A DNA stretch of 64,000 nucleotides from Variovorax sp. Root318D1 (GTDB lineage Bacteria > Pseudomonadota > Gammaproteobacteria > Burkholderiales > Burkholderiaceae_C). Location of the stretch: positions 94,284-158,283 of the forward strand of contig NZ_LMCQ01000001.1 of the NCBI RefSeq assembly GCF_001424835.1, written 5' to 3'. The position numbers were made by a program, and so were the translations under genes. Each line of letters begins with the position of its first letter. The stretch's first letter is position 1. Shown here piece after piece: positions 37,552 through 45,945 of this stretch. Below the pieces are notes generated by a model. It did no database searches. It saw only the letters and a program-made list of their open reading frames with translations, and had not been told where the DNA came from.

Positions 37552-38448
37552 CTACAACGAGACATCGAACCGACGGCGGAAATCGCCTGGCGTGCATCCT
37601 TCAATGCTGCGAAAGAACTTGGTGAAGTTGGTCGCCTCATCGAAGCCAAGCCGCTGCGCGATGGCGGAAATCGGCATCTCCGTGTGCACGAGCAAGCGCT
37701 TGGCTTCCAGCGCAAGGCGCGAGGCGATAAAGGCCTTCGCACCGACGCCAGCCACCGCACTGCAGATGCGTGTGAGAGTCTTCTCGGAACATCCCATGGC
37801 ATGTGCGTAGCGCGAAACGTGATGCCACTGATGCACCTTCGCGTCCAAAAGCCGTTTGAAAAGACGAAAGCGCTCCGGCGCGTCGGCCGACGCTCCGGCG
37901 GGCGGCTGTTGCTCGGTGTGGAAGATGTGCAGCCGCATCACGAGCGTTGCCAGTTCACTCTGGAGCAGCCAGTTAAGCAGCGGTTGCCGGGCTTCGAGCG
38001 TGCACTCCTCTTCGAGCCGCGCGAGCGTTTCGGCCAAGAACCGACCCGTCGAACGGTCGAGGCGCAGATGGCCAGGAAGCGCATCGATCAGTTCAGGCAT
38101 CTGAAGGCGTTCCTCGCCTTGCGAAGCCTGCAGCAGTTCGGGTCGGAACAGCAGGAGGGTTGCGTCCCAACGGCTTCCCGGGCCGAAGCGGTGAACCTGT
38201 CCGGGCCGGATAGTCAGCAGCGATCCGGCGCCACACTCGATGTGACTGAAGTCCACCATGGCGCGGCATTCTCCGCGTTTGACGTGCACGAACATGTGAA
38301 AGTCGTAGCGGTGGTGACGCTGCAGGTGGGCTCGGGGCACCCTTCGTCTTAAGTCCGACATCGAGAAGACCTCGAGATCCAGTGCGCTCTCGGCCGAGGG
38401 CCGATACTGGACCTGCTCGATATCGATGGGTCTCGTTCCGCGCGGCAT
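37552..38448 (-). CDS. AraC-family transcriptional regulator
   Basis: 298 residues. An N-terminal cupin-like AraC ligand domain (RYDFHMFVHVKRGECRAMVD ... LLTIRPGQVHRFGPGS) and a C-terminal pair of helix-turn-helix motifs (about 200-298: HAMGCSEKTLTRICSAVAGV and ISAIAQRLGFDEATNFTKFF). ATG 38448 is chosen, since the frame further upstream overlaps the divergent gene. It faces a SnoaL-like gene across 145 bp that contain two inverted copies of one 17-18-bp sequence, so it probably controls that gene. Confidence 0.85.
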   Translation of the reverse strand: MPRGTRPIDIEQVQYRPSAESALDLEVFSMSDLRRRVPRAHLQRHHRYDFHMFVHVKRGECRAMVDFSHIECGAGSLLTIRPGQVHRFGPGSRWDATLLLFRPELLQASQGEERLQMPELIDALPGHLRLDRSTGRFLAETLARLEEECTLEARQPLLNWLLQSELATLVMRLHIFHTEQQPPAGASADAPERFRLFKRLLDAKVHQWHHVSRYAHAMGCSEKTLTRICSAVAGVGAKAFIASRLALEAKRLLVHTEMPISAIAQRLGFDEATNFTKFFRSIEGCTPGDFRRRFDVSL

Positions 38449-38451
38449 CGA

Positions 38452-38528
38452 CCCATTGTGTCCGATATTCACCATTTGGCAACCGACTTTGATCGTGTCG
38501 AATACGCCGGCAATTCGGACAATATGGG
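38452..38528. promoter_or_regulatory. Paired inverted AraC-type sites in divergent promoter
   Basis: CCCATTGTGTCCGATATT at 38452-38469 (plus strand) is matched on the minus strand by CCCATATTGTCCGAATT at 38528-38512. The two are oppositely oriented and about 60 bp apart, between the AraC gene (start 38448) and the SnoaL-like gene (start 38594). Such pairs are common AraC-family target arrangements; the near site would overlap the leader of the regulator. Confidence 0.5.
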
Positions 38529-38593
38529 AGCGCGGGCACCGGGCGGCCACCATGCCCTCGGGTCCCATCCTGATAGACAGTTCGAAGCGACAG

Positions 38594-39010
38594 ATGCAAA
38601 CCACAAACCGACAGTTCATGGCTCGCTTCGTGGAGTTCATCAACACCGCGGACCCGCGGCTCGCCACAGAGTTGGTTTCTCCGGACGCGGTGTTTCACGT
38701 TCCGGGGCGCGCCGAACCCGTGCACGGGCCACAAGGCTACTTGGAGATCATCGGGATGATGCGTGGCGGATTCCCCGACATTCAATGGACTCTTGAGGAA
38801 ACCGTCATCGAAGGTGATGTCATCGCGGCGCGATTCACGATGCGCGGGACGCACCGCGGAGCTTTCTTCGGCGTGCCTCCCGCCGGCAAGACGATTGCCG
38901 TGCAAGCGCTGAACATCTATCGGCTCTCGACCGGGAAGATCGTCTCCGAAGTGGGGCAACCGGACCTGCTCGGACTGATGCAGCAGATCGGCGGGTTGCC
39001 GCGTTCCTGA
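38594..39010 (+). CDS. SnoaL-like (NTF2-fold) ester cyclase-type protein
   Basis: 138 residues. FVEFINTADPRLATELVSPD, VHGPQGYLEIIGMMRGGFPD and the C-terminal HRGAFFGVPPAGKTIAVQAL/NIYRLSTGKIVSEVGQPDLL are the standard blocks of SnoaL-like polyketide-cyclase/ester-cyclase proteins. Such proteins bind small hydrophobic ligands, and many of unknown function occur beside AraC regulators. ATG 38594 has only a weak RBS; an in-frame ATG at 38552 would add 14 residues. Confidence 0.8.
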   Translation: MQTTNRQFMARFVEFINTADPRLATELVSPDAVFHVPGRAEPVHGPQGYLEIIGMMRGGFPDIQWTLEETVIEGDVIAARFTMRGTHRGAFFGVPPAGKTIAVQALNIYRLSTGKIVSEVGQPDLLGLMQQIGGLPRS

Positions 39011-39395
39011 GGCCCTGTACGTGCCGTTTGCATCGGGCTCCGGCCCAGGCAGCAGTGCGCCGTCGTCGCTCTACAAGTTCGATGGCACGAACTGGACGCG
39101 ACACGGGGCTGTTCGTCCACACGTCGATCACAACCTCGCCGACCCGTCGCACCGGCATGGCATGGCATGGAATGGAACAATCCGTCCTTCGGCGTCGGAC
39201 ATGGGCGCGAACTGGGTCCGCATCGACGGCGACGCGCATCGTTACGGCGGTGTATCGCGCATCGGCGCCGACACCAGCAGCGCCGACACCAGCATCTACG
39301 GCCGGGTGTTCATGCCGGGCCGAGGGCTTGACTACAACTACTGAGTCTTGCCGCGACAACATTGCCAAAAGAAAATTTTATCTAAGAAGAAACGA
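39011..39395. other. Region with a possible orphan gene fragment
   Basis: 385 bp between the SnoaL-like gene and the AP-repeat protein. One frame (39021-39344, GTG start, no RBS) encodes a Trp/Tyr/Gly-rich peptide, SSLYKFDGTNWTRHGAVRPH ... YGRVFMPGRGLDYNY. It reads like the end of a secreted beta-rich protein rather than random sequence, but I cannot assign a family. It may be the remnant of a larger gene. Confidence 0.35.
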
Positions 39396-40709
39396 ATGCC
39401 GCCAGTACCGAACACCATGTCCCATGCCCGTCGCGTCGCGATCGCCTTCCTGAGTGCCGGCGTCGCCGCCTGCGGCGGCGGCGGCGGAGGCGGCTCGTCG
39501 CCGACGATCGCCGCCGGGACATCCGCACCTGCACCTGCACCTGCACCTGCACCTGCACCTGCATCCGCACCCGCACCCGCACCCGCACCCGCACCCGCAC
39601 CCGCACCTGCACCTGCACCTGCGCCCGCGCCCGCTCCCGCACCTTCGATCACTACAGCCCTCGGCAAGCCCGGCCGGCTCCTCGTGGGCCTCGGCGCGGC
39701 CAATACTTTTGCGGACATGAAGGCCCAGCAGATCGCTCCGGACATCATCGATACCTATCTCGTGGCGGTCACGGGTTTCAACTCTGGCGGCGGTAACGCA
39801 TGGCCTCAATGGCAATACAACTATCCGGACGGTGGCGTCGTGACGAAATTCTCCGCCGACGTCGCAGCCATGGGCGCCGTGCCGATGTTCACCCTGTTCC
39901 AGATGCCTTCCCTGCGGGGTGGCGACGTCACCGTCATCAACGACGCGCCGTTTATGGCCGCCTACTGGGCGCAAGTCAAGTTGATGTACCAGAAGATCGG
40001 CGAGACCGGCCTCCCCACTCTGGTCAACCTCGAGCCTGATTTCTGGGGCTTCGCAGAGGGCAGTGCACCCGGCGGCGACCCGGCGAAGTTGCCGGCGCGC
40101 GTGAGCACGGTGCCGGAATGCGCCAGCCAACCGAATACGGCCGTTGGCGTCGCCGGTTGCCTGTTGACGCTCGGACGGACGTACGCGCCCAAGGCGAGGA
40201 TGGGCTTCCCCCCGTCGTTGTGGGCGGGGGATGCAAACGCCACCGGCAGCTTCATGGCAAAACTCGGTGCAGACAAGGCCGACTTCATCGTGGCGCAGAC
40301 CAGTGATCGCGATGCAGGTTGCTTTGAAGACCCGATGCCCGTGAATGAGTGTGCGAATCGCGGCCCCGGCCCGTTCTACATGGACGAGAACAACATCACC
40401 ACACCGAATTTCAACCAGAGCCTGGACCAGTGGAGCACGGTGCGACGCCACCTGGGCGGCCTGCCGATCCTGTTCTGGCAGACCCCCATGGGCGTGCCCT
40501 CGACGACCCCCGGCGGAACTCCGAAGCACTATCGGGACAACCACGTCCAGTACATGCTGACGCATCCAACGCAGTACACGGGCAACGGCGTATTCGCGCT
40601 CGTCTTCAGTCCCGGGGACGCCACGTCGGCGGACATCACGACCGATGGCGGGCAGTTCGCGCGCCTGTCCCGCGCCTACCTGGCGAACCCGGCTCCGTTT
40701 CCCCCCTGA
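39396..40709 (+). CDS. Secreted lipoprotein with Ala-Pro repeat linker
   Basis: 437 residues. Signal peptide with possible lipobox GVAAC (Cys26), followed by a Gly run, an (Ala-Pro)20-type linker (about residues 44-83), and a globular domain of about 350 residues (LVGLGAANTFADMKAQQIAP ... MFTLFQMPSLRGGD ... LVNLEPDFWGFA ... LPILFWQTPMGVP). The alternating strands with Glu/Asp/Trp ends suggest a TIM-barrel, glycoside-hydrolase-like fold, but I do not recognise the family. The AP linker would let the domain extend from the outer membrane. ATG 39396 is preceded by AAGAAGAAA. Confidence 0.72.
   Translation: MPPVPNTMSHARRVAIAFLSAGVAACGGGGGGGSSPTIAAGTSAPAPAPAPAPAPASAPAPAPAPAPAPAPAPAPAPAPAPAPSITTALGKPGRLLVGLGAANTFADMKAQQIAPDIIDTYLVAVTGFNSGGGNAWPQWQYNYPDGGVVTKFSADVAAMGAVPMFTLFQMPSLRGGDVTVINDAPFMAAYWAQVKLMYQKIGETGLPTLVNLEPDFWGFAEGSAPGGDPAKLPARVSTVPECASQPNTAVGVAGCLLTLGRTYAPKARMGFPPSLWAGDANATGSFMAKLGADKADFIVAQTSDRDAGCFEDPMPVNECANRGPGPFYMDENNITTPNFNQSLDQWSTVRRHLGGLPILFWQTPMGVPSTTPGGTPKHYRDNHVQYMLTHPTQYTGNGVFALVFSPGDATSADITTDGGQFARLSRAYLANPAPFPP
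39525..39644 (+). repeat. Hexanucleotide tandem repeat encoding Ala-Pro dipeptides
   Basis: Twenty consecutive 6-bp units of the form GC(A/G/T)CC(T/C/G)-like codons for Ala-Pro, mostly GCACCT or GCACCC, with one unit coding Ala-Ser. Because each unit is 6 bp, copy-number change by slippage keeps the frame and only alters the linker length of the lipoprotein. Confidence 0.85.
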
Positions 40710-40806
40710 GCTCAACGGCAGAACAAGGAACCGCGATTCTGAGCCGGTCGTCACGCCACCCGCTTCGTGATGGCGCGTACGGGGATCGGCTCGAACTGTG
40801 GTTCGC

Positions 40807-43221
40807 TCAAGCTTGCCGAGCCGCCTTCCGACAGTCAACACCCGGCGGCCGTTGCCGGCCGGCAAACAGCGATTTGCGGATGACCGCGTGCACGCCCCAG
40901 TTGCCGTCGACGACTTGCGTCACGCCAAAGTCGACGGCGACTGACATCAAGGAAATCGCCTCGTCCTCGGTCAGTCCCATGGCGGTCATCAGGAAGCGCC
41001 GCGTCTTGCGGAAGGCGTCGCGCATGGCCGGGTCGAGCGAAGACTTTTCGTAGATCGCGCTGCGTGCCTTGTCGCCGAATTCCTTCAGGTAGTCCGCGTG
41101 ACTGAAGCCGTGGATCACCCACTCGTCGGCGGTTTCGACCAAGGGGTAGTCGATGTCGGCATAAGGTTCGCCCTGCAGCTGGTCTGCCTTGTGCAGGACG
41201 ATCTGGAAAACGCCCGTCAGCGAGCATTCAATGGCCGTGCCGCACAGTTCGCTGTCGCCCTGCGAGGCGTGCGGATCGCCCACCGACAGCAGTCCGCCAT
41301 CGACTCCGACACGCAGGTAGAGGGTGGCGCCCTTGGCAATGCGCCAGTTGTCCAGGTTGCCGCCGAAGCATGAGGGCGGCACCGAGTCGACGAGGCCCGT
41401 CTCGGCGGGCGCCACCGCGATCACGCCGAAGTGCGGTCGCACCGGGATGGTCACGCCCTGGAGCACGCCATGGTTCTCGACGATCGAAGCCCGGTCGACC
41501 GGAATGCCGGGATAGTCGATGGTCGGATGCAGCACGCCATTCGGATCGAGCTGCGGGGTCCAGCGAAAGTTGTAGACGGCATGGGCGCAGGCAGCGCCCT
41601 GGCTGCAGTCGACCTCGTAGATCGTCACCACCTCGCGCTGCCTGGGCTCCTCGATCAGGTCGTCGTAGTGAAAGCCCCACCACGCGGCGGCGTTGCTGCC
41701 GAAGGCCCGGCCTTCGTATTTGGCATCTGCCGCCAGGCGCGGCGCGAGGTCGAGGATGTGCACCTCCAGCACGTCGCCGGGCTGCGCTTCCTTCACGTAG
41801 ATGGGCCCGGTGCAGATGTGCACCCCAAAGCCTTCGCCGCTGCCACGGCCGTAGATCGACGCATCGGTGGGGCCTGCGCCGCGGCGGTCCACGGCCTTGT
41901 GCTCGCGCGTCCACTGGAAAACGCTCTCGGCGCCGGAGTCGCCCTTGATCATGCGCTCGTAGTCGTCGTAGGCGTGCTGCGTCAGCGTCTCGATCGTCAC
42001 GATGTCGCCAGAGGCAATGGTGAGCACGGGCGGGATCGAGCGGCCGAAGTAGCCCCAGTGGATGGTCTGCGCGGTGGCAGGCAGGTGGTGATGGCGGCCG
42101 GCGAGGGCGTTGCTGCCATGTGGCGTGGCCGATGCAACCTGCGCGGCGGCCGAAGCGCCGTCATCGGCCACGGTGCGAGCGGCGATGCGGGCGGTGGAAG
42201 CTACCGGGTCCTCGGCCGGCGTCTCGAAGTAGCCCGACGGCCAGCCGCGCCGAATGCGCTTGCGCAGCGACTGCTGACTGGCCTCGTTGGCCTGCTGACG
42301 GTATTGCCGCGGCGACATGCTGTAGCGGTCGCGAAAACAATGGCTGAAATGCGCCGGGTCGTTGAAGCCCCAGCGAAAGCAGATGTCCGAGATGGACAGG
42401 TGCCCGTACTGGCGGTTGGCGAGGTCGGCGCGGCAGCGTTCGAGGCGGCACTGGCGCACGTAGGCGGTGAAGGTCTGGCCGAGGCCCTCGAAGAGCTTCT
42501 GCACCAGCCGCTCCGACAAGCGCTCATGTGCCGCCACGGCGGCCAGGGAGAGCGATGCATCGCTCAGGTTGGCATCGACGTATTGGCACAGCCGATGCAC
42601 TGTGGCAGCCCGGGTGCTGCTGATGGCGGGCGAGGCCGGGTCCTGGTGAGCGGCCAGGCTTGTTGCAATGAACTCCGACAGGGCGGACTCGACTGGAGCG
42701 ACGTCGTCATCGCTCAGGGTGTCGAAGGCTTCGGCCAACGCGGTCAGCGTGCCTGCGAACATGCGCCCCAGACCCGCCCGGCCCGACAGGTGGCCGAGCG
42801 CGAATCCCGACCCGCCGGGCAGCCGGGCCTTCAGGCTGGCGCGCGGCATGGACACCATGAACTGCCGGAAGTTAGAGCGGAAATCCAGGCCCGCGCGCGC
42901 CTGGGCCGGTCCGAAGACGATGTCGCCGGGCGCCAGTTCGATGGTGCGCTGTCCATCGTGCAGCGCCGCATCACCGCTCAGGTGCAGCGCGAGCCAGACC
43001 GCATCGGCCGGGTCGCCCAGCCGCTGGAGGGTCTGCGGCGACGAGGTGATGCGCGCCATGCCGACCCCGCGCGCGGTGCGTCCCGCGGTCAGCGTGCCAT
43101 AAAGGGGTGCGGCCGCTGGCGCCATCTCGGGCCTGAGACGGTGCAGGTGCAGGGCGTCGCGCCAGGCGTGGGGCCGCTGGTGCACCGGATAGGAGTCGGT
43201 GGAGAACTGGTCGAACTGCAC
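40807..43221 (-). CDS. AraC-family regulator fused to acetamidase/formamidase
   Basis: 804 residues in one uninterrupted frame. Residues 1-200 are an AraC-binding-like ligand domain. Residues 215-310 are the double helix-turn-helix (LSLAAVAAHERLSERLVQKL ... SISDICFRWGFNDPAHFSHC, ending SPRQYRQQ). Residues 311-378 are a polar/Ala-rich linker. Residues 380-795 are a full-length acetamidase/formamidase (PATAQTIHWGYFGRSIPPVL, TIETLTQHAYDDYERMIKGD, SVGDPHASQGDSELCGTAIE). The amidase half is a paralogue of the stand-alone enzyme at 34236. It could be a bifunctional trigger enzyme that senses its amide substrate and controls transcription. It is divergent from a RidA gene. Confidence 0.9.
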   Translation of the reverse strand: MQFDQFSTDSYPVHQRPHAWRDALHLHRLRPEMAPAAAPLYGTLTAGRTARGVGMARITSSPQTLQRLGDPADAVWLALHLSGDAALHDGQRTIELAPGDIVFGPAQARAGLDFRSNFRQFMVSMPRASLKARLPGGSGFALGHLSGRAGLGRMFAGTLTALAEAFDTLSDDDVAPVESALSEFIATSLAAHQDPASPAISSTRAATVHRLCQYVDANLSDASLSLAAVAAHERLSERLVQKLFEGLGQTFTAYVRQCRLERCRADLANRQYGHLSISDICFRWGFNDPAHFSHCFRDRYSMSPRQYRQQANEASQQSLRKRIRRGWPSGYFETPAEDPVASTARIAARTVADDGASAAAQVASATPHGSNALAGRHHHLPATAQTIHWGYFGRSIPPVLTIASGDIVTIETLTQHAYDDYERMIKGDSGAESVFQWTREHKAVDRRGAGPTDASIYGRGSGEGFGVHICTGPIYVKEAQPGDVLEVHILDLAPRLAADAKYEGRAFGSNAAAWWGFHYDDLIEEPRQREVVTIYEVDCSQGAACAHAVYNFRWTPQLDPNGVLHPTIDYPGIPVDRASIVENHGVLQGVTIPVRPHFGVIAVAPAETGLVDSVPPSCFGGNLDNWRIAKGATLYLRVGVDGGLLSVGDPHASQGDSELCGTAIECSLTGVFQIVLHKADQLQGEPYADIDYPLVETADEWVIHGFSHADYLKEFGDKARSAIYEKSSLDPAMRDAFRKTRRFLMTAMGLTEDEAISLMSVAVDFGVTQVVDGNWGVHAVIRKSLFAGRQRPPGVDCRKAARQA

Positions 43222-43240
43222 GGTGGCGCTTTCTGGTTAC

Positions 43241-43257
43241 TTGCGCAGGGCGCGCAA
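43241..43257. promoter_or_regulatory. Palindrome in the AraC-amidase / RidA divergent promoter
   Basis: TTGCGC (43241-43246), five bases, GCGCAA (43252-43257), 20 bp upstream of the AraC-amidase start (43221) in the 164-bp gap before the RidA gene. It could be a regulator site or a leader hairpin. AraC proteins usually prefer direct repeats, so this may belong to another regulator. Confidence 0.3.
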
Positions 43258-43385
43258 GACACGTGCCACTCGCCATGCCCCGGAGTTGGCACGCAACTGG
43301 CTTGCCGTAGGTGCTTGTCGAACTCCGGTGCGGGGGCGGCAGCCGCGCCCGATGCCGGCTGCCGCGGCCGCCTCAACCTGCCGCG

Positions 43386-43808
43386 ATGTCTCCCATCTTT
43401 CACATGATCACCGGTGCACCAGAACCGGTCGCACCGTTCAGCCACGCGGTCGAAGCCGACGGCTGGGTTTTAGTCACGGGGCAGATGCCGTTTGTCGGCA
43501 CCTCGCTGGACACGCCCTATCCCGAAGGCATCGAGGCGCAGACGCGCCAGGTGTTGAAGAACCTCCAGACGGTGCTGGCCGGTTGCGGCCTGGGCCTGGA
43601 GCATGCGCTGTCGGTGCGCGTGTACCTCACGCACTTCGATGAAGACTACGCGGCGATGAACGCGGTCTACGCCCAACATTTCGCGAGCGGGCGGCACCCG
43701 GCGCGGACCTGCATTGGCGTCACCGGCCTGGCGAAAGGGGCACTCATCGAGATCGATCTGGTGGCATGGCGCGGCAACGCGCCGGCCGCGGCGAAGCTGC
43801 CCGGCTGA
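43386..43808 (+). CDS. RidA-family reactive imine deaminase
   Basis: 140 residues. RidA proteins hydrolyse reactive enamine/imine intermediates formed by PLP or flavin enzymes. VLVTGQMPFVG, the IEAQTRQVLKNLQTVLAGCG core and the conserved Arg107 (HPARTCIGV) and Glu122 (LIEIDLVAW) are present, so the active-site arginine that defines deaminating members is intact. It is divergent from the AraC-amidase gene and may share its regulation. An intact counterpart to the broken ridA at 52925-53267. Confidence 0.87.
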   Translation: MSPIFHMITGAPEPVAPFSHAVEADGWVLVTGQMPFVGTSLDTPYPEGIEAQTRQVLKNLQTVLAGCGLGLEHALSVRVYLTHFDEDYAAMNAVYAQHFASGRHPARTCIGVTGLAKGALIEIDLVAWRGNAPAAAKLPG

Positions 43809-43890
43809 AGCTAAGCCTCAGCCTTTGTTCGGCAACCGGCTGATGATGAGTTTGGCCATCGGCGACGTGTGCGGCCCCCGCAGTGTGACG

Positions 43891-44802
43891 TCAGTCCATT
43901 GGCCGGGTCAGTTTTTGGTGCCAATCAGCACTTAGGCGGCTGAACTGCGTCAGCAGCCACTCTGCGAGTTCAAACTCCACACCTTGCAGTTCACTCGACC
44001 CCAGCCATATCAAGCCATATTGGCTGCCGTCTGGGTCAAAGCCAGCAGGTGCCGCAAGGCTTCCTCGTTCCACATCGTCAACGGCGAGTACGAGCGGACT
44101 CAGCGCGACACCCAGGCCTGCGGACGCAGCCTCGACAATCAGTGAGTGATGGTCGTAGTACCGAATCTCTGTGGGTCGACGCGCCGAAGGATGGGTCTTC
44201 AGCCACTGCGCCCACGCGTCAGGTCGAGTCTTCGACCCGAGAGCGAGATAGTCTCCGCGTTCGAACCTCGGCACCAGTTCCGGCCTCATGACGGGTCCAA
44301 CCTTTTCGGGGAATAGGGGCCGGACGTTCCACGTCTCTGGCACAGCGAAGTCCAGCCGCCGAATTGCGAGATCGACGTGGTTCTTGCGAAAGTCCACTAG
44401 GCCTCCACCCACGGAGAGGTGGAGGGCAATGTCCGGGTGCGCCGCTTGAAACCCGCCCAGCCGCGGGATCAGCCAGCGCATGGCAACTGAAGGCTCGCAG
44501 GAGAGCACCAGGGCAGTCTTGCCAGCATTGGTGGCACGCAGGCTCTGCACTGTGGCGGCCAACTCACCAAAGAACCTGCTGAGGGTGAGATTGAGTGTCT
44601 CGCCGGCCGGTGTGAGCTTGAGGCCTCTCCCATTCTTTTCAAACAAGCCGACCCCGATGTCATTGGCAAGTTTGGTGATCCGGCGGCTGACGGCGCCGTG
44701 AGTGAGCGCAAGCGAGTCTGCTGCGAGGCGAACCGACCCCAGCCTCGCCGTGGCTTCGAACGCCCGCAGGTCGTCGAGCGAAGGTATGTCTGACCGATTC
44801 AT
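43891..44802 (-). CDS. LysR-family regulator of the four-carbon acid sugar genes (GcvA-like)
   Basis: 303 residues. Helix-turn-helix near the N-terminus (LALTHGAVSRRITKLANDIG), with the GcvA-subgroup opening IPSLDDLRAFEATARLGSVR. ATG 44802 is chosen over the longer frame because it matches the subgroup N-terminus. It is divergent from the kinase gene (44878) with a 17-bp inverted repeat between, and probably controls the kinase, dehydrogenase and TIM/cupin genes. Confidence 0.87.
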   Translation of the reverse strand: MNRSDIPSLDDLRAFEATARLGSVRLAADSLALTHGAVSRRITKLANDIGVGLFEKNGRGLKLTPAGETLNLTLSRFFGELAATVQSLRATNAGKTALVLSCEPSVAMRWLIPRLGGFQAAHPDIALHLSVGGGLVDFRKNHVDLAIRRLDFAVPETWNVRPLFPEKVGPVMRPELVPRFERGDYLALGSKTRPDAWAQWLKTHPSARRPTEIRYYDHHSLIVEAASAGLGVALSPLVLAVDDVERGSLAAPAGFDPDGSQYGLIWLGSSELQGVEFELAEWLLTQFSRLSADWHQKLTRPMD

Positions 44803-44803
44803 T

Positions 44804-44820
44804 GGTGACAATATATCACC
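44804..44820. promoter_or_regulatory. Candidate operator GGTGA-N7-TCACC
   Basis: GGTGACAATATATCACC lies directly upstream of the LysR start (44802) and 58 bp before the kinase start. The arms are 5 bp and the centre is AT-rich. It is a plausible autoregulatory LysR site. Confidence 0.4.
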
Positions 44821-44877
44821 GGTCATCCTCAGAAAGTATCGCTTTTCATAGTCTGGTTGGGTTCTGATAATTGATGC

Positions 44878-45945
44878 ATGCGCACCGATCATCAACCCAA
44901 CATAGCGGTCCTCGCCGATGACCTGACGAGCGCGGCAGATGGCGCGGCACCTTTCGTCGCTCGCGGCCTGACTGCGTCGATCGGAAGGGGCCAGCTTCCG
45001 CGCCAAGCGGGGGCGGTCGTCGCGGTCGACAGCGGTTCGCGGTCTGCGACCGCGTCGCAGGCATTCGAGCGAGTCGCTCGATTGACCGACCGGCTTGCCG
45101 GCTGTTCCGTGCTCTACAAAACGGTGGACTCCACGCTGAGAGGCCACATAGCGCAAGAGCTCGAGGCATGCTTTGCCGCGAGCGGCCGCACATCACTGGT
45201 GTTTGCGCCGGCGTTCCCCCAGGCCGGGCGCACGACGGTGGGGGGCATTCAGCTCGTTGACGGCATTCCGGTTTCGGAGAGCGCGTATGCCCATGACCCC
45301 GTGCATCCCGCGCGGCATTCAGCGCTGGTCGACCTGGTCCCGAGCAGCATCAAGAATGTCACCTTCCTCGATGCGGTAACGCAGGAAGAACTCGACTCGC
45401 GGATTGCTTCAATAGAGGGTCCAGAGTCGATCCTGTGGGTCGGCTCTCCCGGGATGGCTGCAGCCCTGTCGCGGCGTTTTGTGCCGGAGAAGACGCCACC
45501 GTTATCGGTCGATGGCATCAGCAGCGATGTGCTGGTCGCCGTTGGAAGCGCGAATCTGCGCAGTCACATACAGGCCGATCAACTCCAGGAGGCCAGCGGC
45601 GTCATGCTGCTGCGCGGACCAAGGGCGCGCGAACAGGATTCGGCGGCGGTGCTGCGCCGCATCGCAGAGGAGGCAGCGCGAGAGCTTCGCGACCCACGCT
45701 TCGGCGCATTGATCGCCACCGGCGGCGACACGATGGAAGCCATCCTGGATCTTCTCAACATCCGTGAGTTCGAGATTCTGCAAGAGCTCGATCCCGGATT
45801 CCCGCTGGGTCGCGCCAGGCTTGGCGATGGACGCTTGCTCGTGCTCGCCATGAAGGCCGGCGGCTTTGGCAGTGACGACGCTCTGGAGCGCGCTGTCGCG
45901 CGCATACGCAGAACAACTCAAACCTTGCGAACGGATTCACAGTGA
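44878..45945 (+). CDS. Four-carbon acid sugar kinase family protein (DUF1537; D-threonate/D-erythronate kinase type)
   Basis: 355 residues, slightly short for the family (usually about 400-430). The N-terminal substrate domain starts IAVLADDLTSAADGAAPFVA, with YKTVDSTLRGHIAQEL and FAPAFPQAGRTTVGG. The C-terminal nucleotide domain has ALIATGGDTMEAIL. The family phosphorylates D-threonate or erythronate at O4; the product is oxidised by PdxA2, whose homologue follows with a 4-bp overlap (GTGA). The pathway ends in dihydroxyacetone phosphate and CO2. The exact stereoisomer is not readable. Confidence 0.86.
   Translation: MRTDHQPNIAVLADDLTSAADGAAPFVARGLTASIGRGQLPRQAGAVVAVDSGSRSATASQAFERVARLTDRLAGCSVLYKTVDSTLRGHIAQELEACFAASGRTSLVFAPAFPQAGRTTVGGIQLVDGIPVSESAYAHDPVHPARHSALVDLVPSSIKNVTFLDAVTQEELDSRIASIEGPESILWVGSPGMAAALSRRFVPEKTPPLSVDGISSDVLVAVGSANLRSHIQADQLQEASGVMLLRGPRAREQDSAAVLRRIAEEAARELRDPRFGALIATGGDTMEAILDLLNIREFEILQELDPGFPLGRARLGDGRLLVLAMKAGGFGSDDALERAVARIRRTTQTLRTDSQ

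Noticed and set aside
37401..37802. 133-codon reverse frame overlapping the AraC gene end
   Set aside because: Arg/Ser-rich out-of-frame reading of the AraC helix-turn-helix region; the part beyond the AraC stop shows no family pattern.
39525..39644. CRISPR-like repetitive array
   Set aside because: Units are 6 bp without spacers and encode Ala-Pro in frame, so this is a coding microsatellite.
39454..39720. Frame encoding a His-Leu/His-Pro repeat
   Set aside because: It is the other-frame reading of the Ala-Pro hexamer repeat, with no start signal; the lipoprotein frame has signal peptide and globular domain.
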